A stretch of DNA of 64,000 nucleotides from Oligosphaera ethanolica (GTDB lineage: Bacteria; Verrucomicrobiota; Lentisphaeria; Oligosphaerales; Oligosphaeraceae), in NCBI RefSeq assembly GCF_030814695.1, contig NZ_JAUSVL010000001.1, positions 3,942,227-4,006,226 of the forward strand, in the 5' to 3' direction. Positions 60,182-64,000 of the stretch are shown one piece after another. The notes beneath the pieces are model-generated. The model had not been told where the DNA came from. It did no database searches and saw only the letters and a program-made list of their open reading frames with translations. Both the position numbers and the translations under genes were made by a program. Numbering within the stretch: the first letter of the stretch is position 1; every line of letters starts with the position of its first letter.

Positions 60182-61849
60182 TCAGGCGTGTTTTTTGCCG
60201 CGGATTTCGACGCGGCGGATTTTACCGCTGATCGTTTTGGGCAGTGCGTCGACGAATTCGATGATGCGCGGGTACTTGTATGGCGCGGTGGCGTTTTTGA
60301 CGAACTGCTGGAGCTCGGATTTCAGGTTGTCGCTGGCGATATAGCCTTTCGCGACGACGACGGTGGCTTTGACGACCTGGCCGCGGGTTGGGTCAGGCGC
60401 GCCGGTGATGGCGCATTCGAGGACGGCGGGGTGCTGCATGAGGACGCTTTCGACCTCGAAGGGGCCGATGCGATAGCCGGAGCTTTTGATGACGTCGTCA
60501 GCGCGACCGACGTACCAGAGGTAGCCGTCGGGGTCCTGCCAAGCGACATCGCCGGTGTGGTAGAAGCCGTCGTGCCAGACGCCGCTGGTCATATCGGGGT
60601 CTTTGTAGTAGCCGCCGAAGATGCCGGGCGGGAGGGCTGCTGCGGTCTTGATGACCAGCTCGCCTTCTTCGCCGATTTCGACGGGCTTGTCGTCGAGGTC
60701 ATGCAGTTCGATGTCGTAGCCTGGGGATGGCCGGCCCATGGAGCCGGGTTTGGGGTCCATCCATGGCCAGGTGGCGGTGGTGACGACCAGTTCGGTTTGG
60801 CCGTAGGCTTCCATGAGGCGGATGCCGGTCTTTTCCAAGAAGCGGTGATAGACTTCGGGGTTGAGCGGTTCGCCGGCGACGACGCAGTATTTGAGTTCGG
60901 AGAGATCGTAGTGGCTGAGGTCTTCCTTGATGAGGAAGCGGTAGATGGTTGGCGGCGCGCAGAAGGTGGTCACTTTGTACTGGGCGACCTTGGCCATGAG
61001 GGCCGGGGCGCTGAAGCGCTCTTGGTCGTAGACGAAGACGGCGCTGCCGGAGAGCCACTGGCCGTAGATTTTGCCCCAGACGGCCTTGGCCCAGCCGGTG
61101 TCGGCGACGGTGTAGTGGAGGCCGCCGTCGCGGGTATTCTGCCAGTAGTGGGCGGTGAGGATGTGCGCCAGCGGGTAGGCGAAGCCGTGCTGGACCATCT
61201 TGGGGAAACCGCTGGTGCCCGAGGTGAAATACAGCAGCATGATGTCGTTGTTTAGGGGCCTTTCGGTGAAAGGCAGGGGCGGGAAGTTCATGGACTGCTC
61301 AGGCATGGCGGCGTCATAATCATGCCAGTCTTCGCGGTTGCAGCCGACGCTGATCTTGATTTTGAGGATGTCGCCAGTCTGCTGCTGGGCGCTGTCGACC
61401 TGTTCGAGCAGGTCGTCGGATTTGACGCAGACGACGGCCTTGATGGCGGCCAGCTGGATGCGGTAGACGATGTCGTGGTCCTTGAGCATGTGGGTGGCGG
61501 GGATGGCGACGGCACCGAGCTTGTGGAGGGCCAGCAGGCACGGCCAGAATTCGTGCCGGCCTTTGAGTATGAGCATGACGTGATCGCCGCGGCCGATGCC
61601 GAGGCTGCGGAAGTAGTTAGCGCAGCGGTTGCTGCGCTGGCGCAGGTCGCCGAAGCTGATGAAGTCCTCGTTGCCGTGGTCGTCACACCAGACGATGGCG
61701 AGGCGGTCGGGGTCGTGTTCGGCATAGACATCGACGACGTCGTAGGCGAAATTGAAGTGTTCCGGCGCAGTTATTTTGAGGTTCTGGTAGAAATCGTCGT
61801 AGGATGCGAACTCAGTGCGGTTGACGTATTTTGACAAGAGTGGTTTCAT
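60182..61849 (-). CDS. AMP-binding acyl-CoA synthetase (acetyl/medium-chain type)
   Basis: Adenylate-forming enzyme of 555 residues that activates a carboxylic acid with ATP and CoA. It has the P-loop YFTSGTSGFPKMV (about residue 205), the A5-type YGQTE motif, the hinge and A8 region YRIGPFEVESVL, and the C-terminal catalytic Lys in KTISGKIRRVEIR. Overall layout resembles the ACSM/acetyl-CoA synthetase-like group found with XRE-cupin regulators in anaerobes. The ATG at 61849 has GGAGA upstream. It is 116 bp downstream of the regulator on the same strand. Confidence 0.85.
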   Translation of the reverse strand: MKPLLSKYVNRTEFASYDDFYQNLKITAPEHFNFAYDVVDVYAEHDPDRLAIVWCDDHGNEDFISFGDLRQRSNRCANYFRSLGIGRGDHVMLILKGRHEFWPCLLALHKLGAVAIPATHMLKDHDIVYRIQLAAIKAVVCVKSDDLLEQVDSAQQQTGDILKIKISVGCNREDWHDYDAAMPEQSMNFPPLPFTERPLNNDIMLLYFTSGTSGFPKMVQHGFAYPLAHILTAHYWQNTRDGGLHYTVADTGWAKAVWGKIYGQWLSGSAVFVYDQERFSAPALMAKVAQYKVTTFCAPPTIYRFLIKEDLSHYDLSELKYCVVAGEPLNPEVYHRFLEKTGIRLMEAYGQTELVVTTATWPWMDPKPGSMGRPSPGYDIELHDLDDKPVEIGEEGELVIKTAAALPPGIFGGYYKDPDMTSGVWHDGFYHTGDVAWQDPDGYLWYVGRADDVIKSSGYRIGPFEVESVLMQHPAVLECAITGAPDPTRGQVVKATVVVAKGYIASDNLKSELQQFVKNATAPYKYPRIIEFVDALPKTISGKIRRVEIRGKKHA

Positions 61850-61965
61850 GGACAAGTCTCCGGAGAGGGCGTCGCGGTCATTATGTTTTTGGGTTGTGGA
61901 TGGTCGTTGGCTGAATGCGGCCAGGCTTTGTGGTTGCGGGACGGTTGCCGGGTGGGCGGCCGTCC

Positions 61966-62520
61966 CTACATAATGATGGCGATGAACTGCGCGGGTTTGC
62001 CGCCGACGGCGGCCATGCCGTGCGGGTGGCTGGAGTCGTAGAAGATAGTGTCGCCTTCTTCGAGGATGATCTCGTTGCTGTGGATGACGACTTTGAGGGT
62101 GCCGGCGATGACGTAGTCCATTTCCTGGCCGGGGTGGCTGTTGAGGCTGATTTCCGCGCTGTCGTCCTTGGGGGCGACAGTCACCATGAATGGCTCGGCC
62201 TTTTTGTTGTGGAAATTCGCGGCGAGGGCTTGGTACTGGTACTGCAGGCGGCGTTGGACGCTGACGCCCTTGCCCTTGCGGGTGACCGAGAAGATATTCA
62301 TGCGTGGCATGTTGCCAGTGAGGAGCAGGGCGAGGTCCACGCCGAGGACCTGGGCGATTTCATTGAGCAGGCTGGCTGAGATGTCCTCGTTGCCTGCCTC
62401 AAAGGCCCGGTAGTAGTCTTCGGCGACGTTGATCTTCGTGGCTATGTCGCTGATACTGATGTCGGAAAGCTCGCGCATTTCCTTACAGCGGCTGGCGATT
62501 TCCTTGATTTTATCCTGCAT
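61966..62520 (-). CDS. XRE-family regulator with C-terminal cupin domain
   Basis: A 184-residue transcription regulator. The helix-turn-helix (about 10-65: ELSDISISDIATKINVAEDYYRAFEAGNEDIS) is followed by a cupin beta-barrel (about 110-184: GQEMDYVIAGTLKVVIHSNEIILEEGDTIFYDSSHPHGMAAVG) with His/Glu ligands in SHPHG. The cupin probably senses a small acid or metal. It sits just before the acyl-CoA synthetase gene and is a good candidate for its local regulator. The start at 62520 is preceded by GAGGTA. Confidence 0.88.
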   Translation of the reverse strand: MQDKIKEIASRCKEMRELSDISISDIATKINVAEDYYRAFEAGNEDISASLLNEIAQVLGVDLALLLTGNMPRMNIFSVTRKGKGVSVQRRLQYQYQALAANFHNKKAEPFMVTVAPKDDSAEISLNSHPGQEMDYVIAGTLKVVIHSNEIILEEGDTIFYDSSHPHGMAAVGGKPAQFIAIIM

Positions 62521-62635
62521 GGTCGTACCTCTTCACTGGCCGGTGAACGGCGCGCCGGGCGGGAGAGCCGGCGCGTATGGACTGGGCGCCCGCCGCCGTG
62601 GCTGGCTGGCGACGGGCGGCTGGCGGCGGTTTGGG

Positions 62636-63628
62636 TCAAAGTTGGATGACGCCGCCGGTGACGACGGAGTCGATGGCGCCTTGGAGGACCTTCTGGGCCG
62701 CCAGGCCGTCGGCGCCGGAGCCGTCAATGGCGTCGGGCGCGGTGCCGGCGCTGACCTGTTCCAGGAAGCGGTGGATGCGGTTCCGGAAGGTGTCAACGAA
62801 GTCGCGGTGGCCGCCGAAGACGGGGTTGGTGTAGACTTGCTTGATGGGGTTGCCGGCGGGGTATAGGGTGGCTTCACGCCACATGTCATCAAGGACGAGA
62901 CGGCCTTTAACGCCGGCGACTTCGCAGCGTTCCATGGGATGGCCGCGTTCGATGTCATAGCTGGCGGAAAGATGGCCGACGGCGCCGCTGGTGAAGCGGA
63001 CATTCATGCTCATGGTGGTGTGGATGGTGCGGCCCGGCGCGGTGGTGCAGAAGGCGTGGACGGCGCAGATGTCGCCGCCGAAGTGCCTCATGACGTCCAC
63101 CGAGTGGGGATTGAGGGCCTTGATCATGTAGAAAGGCGAGCTCTCATTGGGGTTCTTGATCCACATGGACATATTGATGAAGAGCTGGTGGCCGATGAGG
63201 CCGTCGTCAACCCATTTTTTGGCAACTTTGGCGGCATCGGTGAAGCGGTGATTGAAGTCGATGGCGAAGCAGCGCTGGTGTTTTTTGGCACAGGCGACCA
63301 TTTTTTCGGCTTCGGGGATGGTATTGCAGATAGGTTTTTCGCAGAGCACGTGGCAGCCAGCTGCGAGTGCCTGGATGGTTGGCAGGTAATGATCGCTGCC
63401 GTATTCGATCCCGCCGGTGGCGACGCTGACGAGGTCTGGCTTGATGGTTGCCAGCATAGTCGGGGCGTCGTAGAAGCCGGGGACGCCGAGGCGCTGAGCG
63501 GCGGTGTCACAGCGGTCTTTGCGGATATCGCAGACGGCGACGAGTTCTGCCAATGGGTCGGCCTGATAGAGGTCGGCGTGGCGGTTGCCGATCGGCCCGC
63601 ATCCAATCACAGCTACGCGGAGAGACAT
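62636..63628 (-). CDS. Gfo/Idh/MocA family oxidoreductase
   Basis: NAD(P)-dependent sugar or cyclitol oxidoreductase, 330 residues. The N-terminal Rossmann motif VIGCGPIGNRHADLYQ and the family signature CEKPICNT (Lys-Pro of EKP) are present; the C-terminal half is the beta-sheet substrate domain (VRFTSGAVGHLSASYDIERGHPMERCEV). This family is much expanded in Lentisphaerota alongside sulfatases, as seen here. The sulfatase gene lies immediately upstream on the same strand but a terminator hairpin separates them. Confidence 0.9.
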   Translation of the reverse strand: MSLRVAVIGCGPIGNRHADLYQADPLAELVAVCDIRKDRCDTAAQRLGVPGFYDAPTMLATIKPDLVSVATGGIEYGSDHYLPTIQALAAGCHVLCEKPICNTIPEAEKMVACAKKHQRCFAIDFNHRFTDAAKVAKKWVDDGLIGHQLFINMSMWIKNPNESSPFYMIKALNPHSVDVMRHFGGDICAVHAFCTTAPGRTIHTTMSMNVRFTSGAVGHLSASYDIERGHPMERCEVAGVKGRLVLDDMWREATLYPAGNPIKQVYTNPVFGGHRDFVDTFRNRIHRFLEQVSAGTAPDAIDGSGADGLAAQKVLQGAIDSVVTGGVIQL

Positions 63629-63652
63629 GATAGACAGTCCTTTCTGAGGGTG

Positions 63653-63690
63653 AAAAACAACCGGGCCCGGAGTAGCGCAACCGGGCCCGG
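63653..63690 (-). terminator. Terminator of the sulfatase gene
   Basis: Two copies of CCGGGCCCGG (63661-63670 and 63681-63690) can pair across a 10-nt loop and are followed on the minus strand by TTGTTTTTC. Confidence 0.65.
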
Positions 63691-63708
63691 GTGGGGTGAG
63701 CGTGGTGA

Positions 63709-64000
63709 TTACTTGGTGGTCTTGCTTTGGAGTTTGGCGGCCTGTTTGGCGTCGCCGATGTGCATGGTGTCGTAGGCCTGTTGGCTGCTGGTGAAAGCCG
63801 GGCCGACTTCAGCGTGGCCGTGCCAGCATTCCTGGGTCAGCATGGGGTTCTTGCGGCCGGTCTGTTTTTCGCGTTTGGCGATCCACTTTTCCATGCGCTT
63901 GGTGAGGGCGGCGACGATTTCGGGGTTTTTGTCCGCCACGTTGTTGTTTTCGTCGGGATCAAGGAGCAGGTCATAGAGTTCGACCTCGGCTTTGAAATGG
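63709..64000 (-). CDS. Sulfatase, C-terminal end only (cut by window edge)
   Basis: The last 96 codons of a gene entering from the right edge. The visible start AEVELYDLLLDPDENNNVADKNPE is the characteristic C-terminal motif of arylsulfatase-type enzymes (ELYDLxxDPxExxN), followed by a Lys-rich helix (LTKRMEKWIAKREKQTGRK) and a tail with ECWHGHAE. The catalytic Cys/Ser region is outside the window, so activity and sulfatase family cannot be judged. Confidence 0.8.
   Translation of the reverse strand, partial: HFKAEVELYDLLLDPDENNNVADKNPEIVAALTKRMEKWIAKREKQTGRKNPMLTQECWHGHAEVGPAFTSSQQAYDTMHIGDAKQAAKLQSKTTK

Overview
The window is about 64 kb of GC-rich, gene-dense bacterial chromosome. Gene content points to a Gram-negative member of the PVC group, most likely Lentisphaerota (Victivallales-like). 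It combines an LPS core/export cluster (heptose kinase, KdsB, KdsA, KdsC, LptC, LptA, LptB, HPF) with a McsA-McsB-ClpC locus, a large Ser/Thr protein kinase, and many secreted polysaccharide-active or sulfatase-type proteins. This assignment is an inference from gene content; no rRNA or tRNA gene was seen.

Layout. 1-1.6 kb: tyrS (cut by the window edge) and rplU. 1.6-10.1 kb: a secreted beta-helix protein, an orphan DNA methyltransferase, a PyrK-like electron-transfer subunit, a TIM-barrel-like protein and a secreted heparinase II/III family lyase. 10.2-10.5 kb: a 299-bp non-autonomous mobile element. 10.7-18.7 kb: rsmE, an ssb with a long repeat tail, a small secreted coiled-coil protein, metG, an ABC-2 permease with a small partner, and a YheT-type hydrolase. 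18.9-22.7 kb: a 1276-residue tandem DUF3857/transglutaminase protein. 23.2-31.2 kb: Ser/Thr kinase, mcsA, mcsB, clpC. 31.4-37.9 kb: an FHA-like membrane protein and the Kdo/LPS-export/HPF run. 38-39.8 kb: dCMP deaminase and an SDR-family protein of lower GC, followed by a second type of non-autonomous element (39.8-40.2 kb). 40.3-43.8 kb: a secreted DnaJ-type zinc-finger protein, lysA and a DUF1015 protein. 43.8-44.6 kb: repeats and the second copy of the 300-bp element. 44.6-46.2 kb: a WbsX/GH99-like protein. 46.4-51.3 kb: a metal (probably zinc) uptake locus (permease, ATPase, binding protein, His-rich porin-like protein, DUF2946-like protein). 51.6-64 kb: purC, a ceramidase-like protein, a fused AroK-AroB, a thioredoxin-fold membrane protein, ychF, a sugar-phosphate transferase, a lone OppD-type ATPase, an acyl-CoA synthetase with an XRE-cupin regulator, a Gfo/Idh/MocA oxidoreductase and the end of a sulfatase.

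The clearest unusual items are two families of MITE-like elements with visible terminal inverted repeats and target-site duplications, a McsB homologue lacking most residues expected for arginine phosphorylation, a tandem transglutaminase whose second copy lacks the catalytic Cys, a secreted protein carrying a complete DnaJ Cys-rich zinc domain without a J domain, and an SSB whose tail holds nine perfect octapeptide repeats. I found no CRISPR array, phage or obvious defence island.
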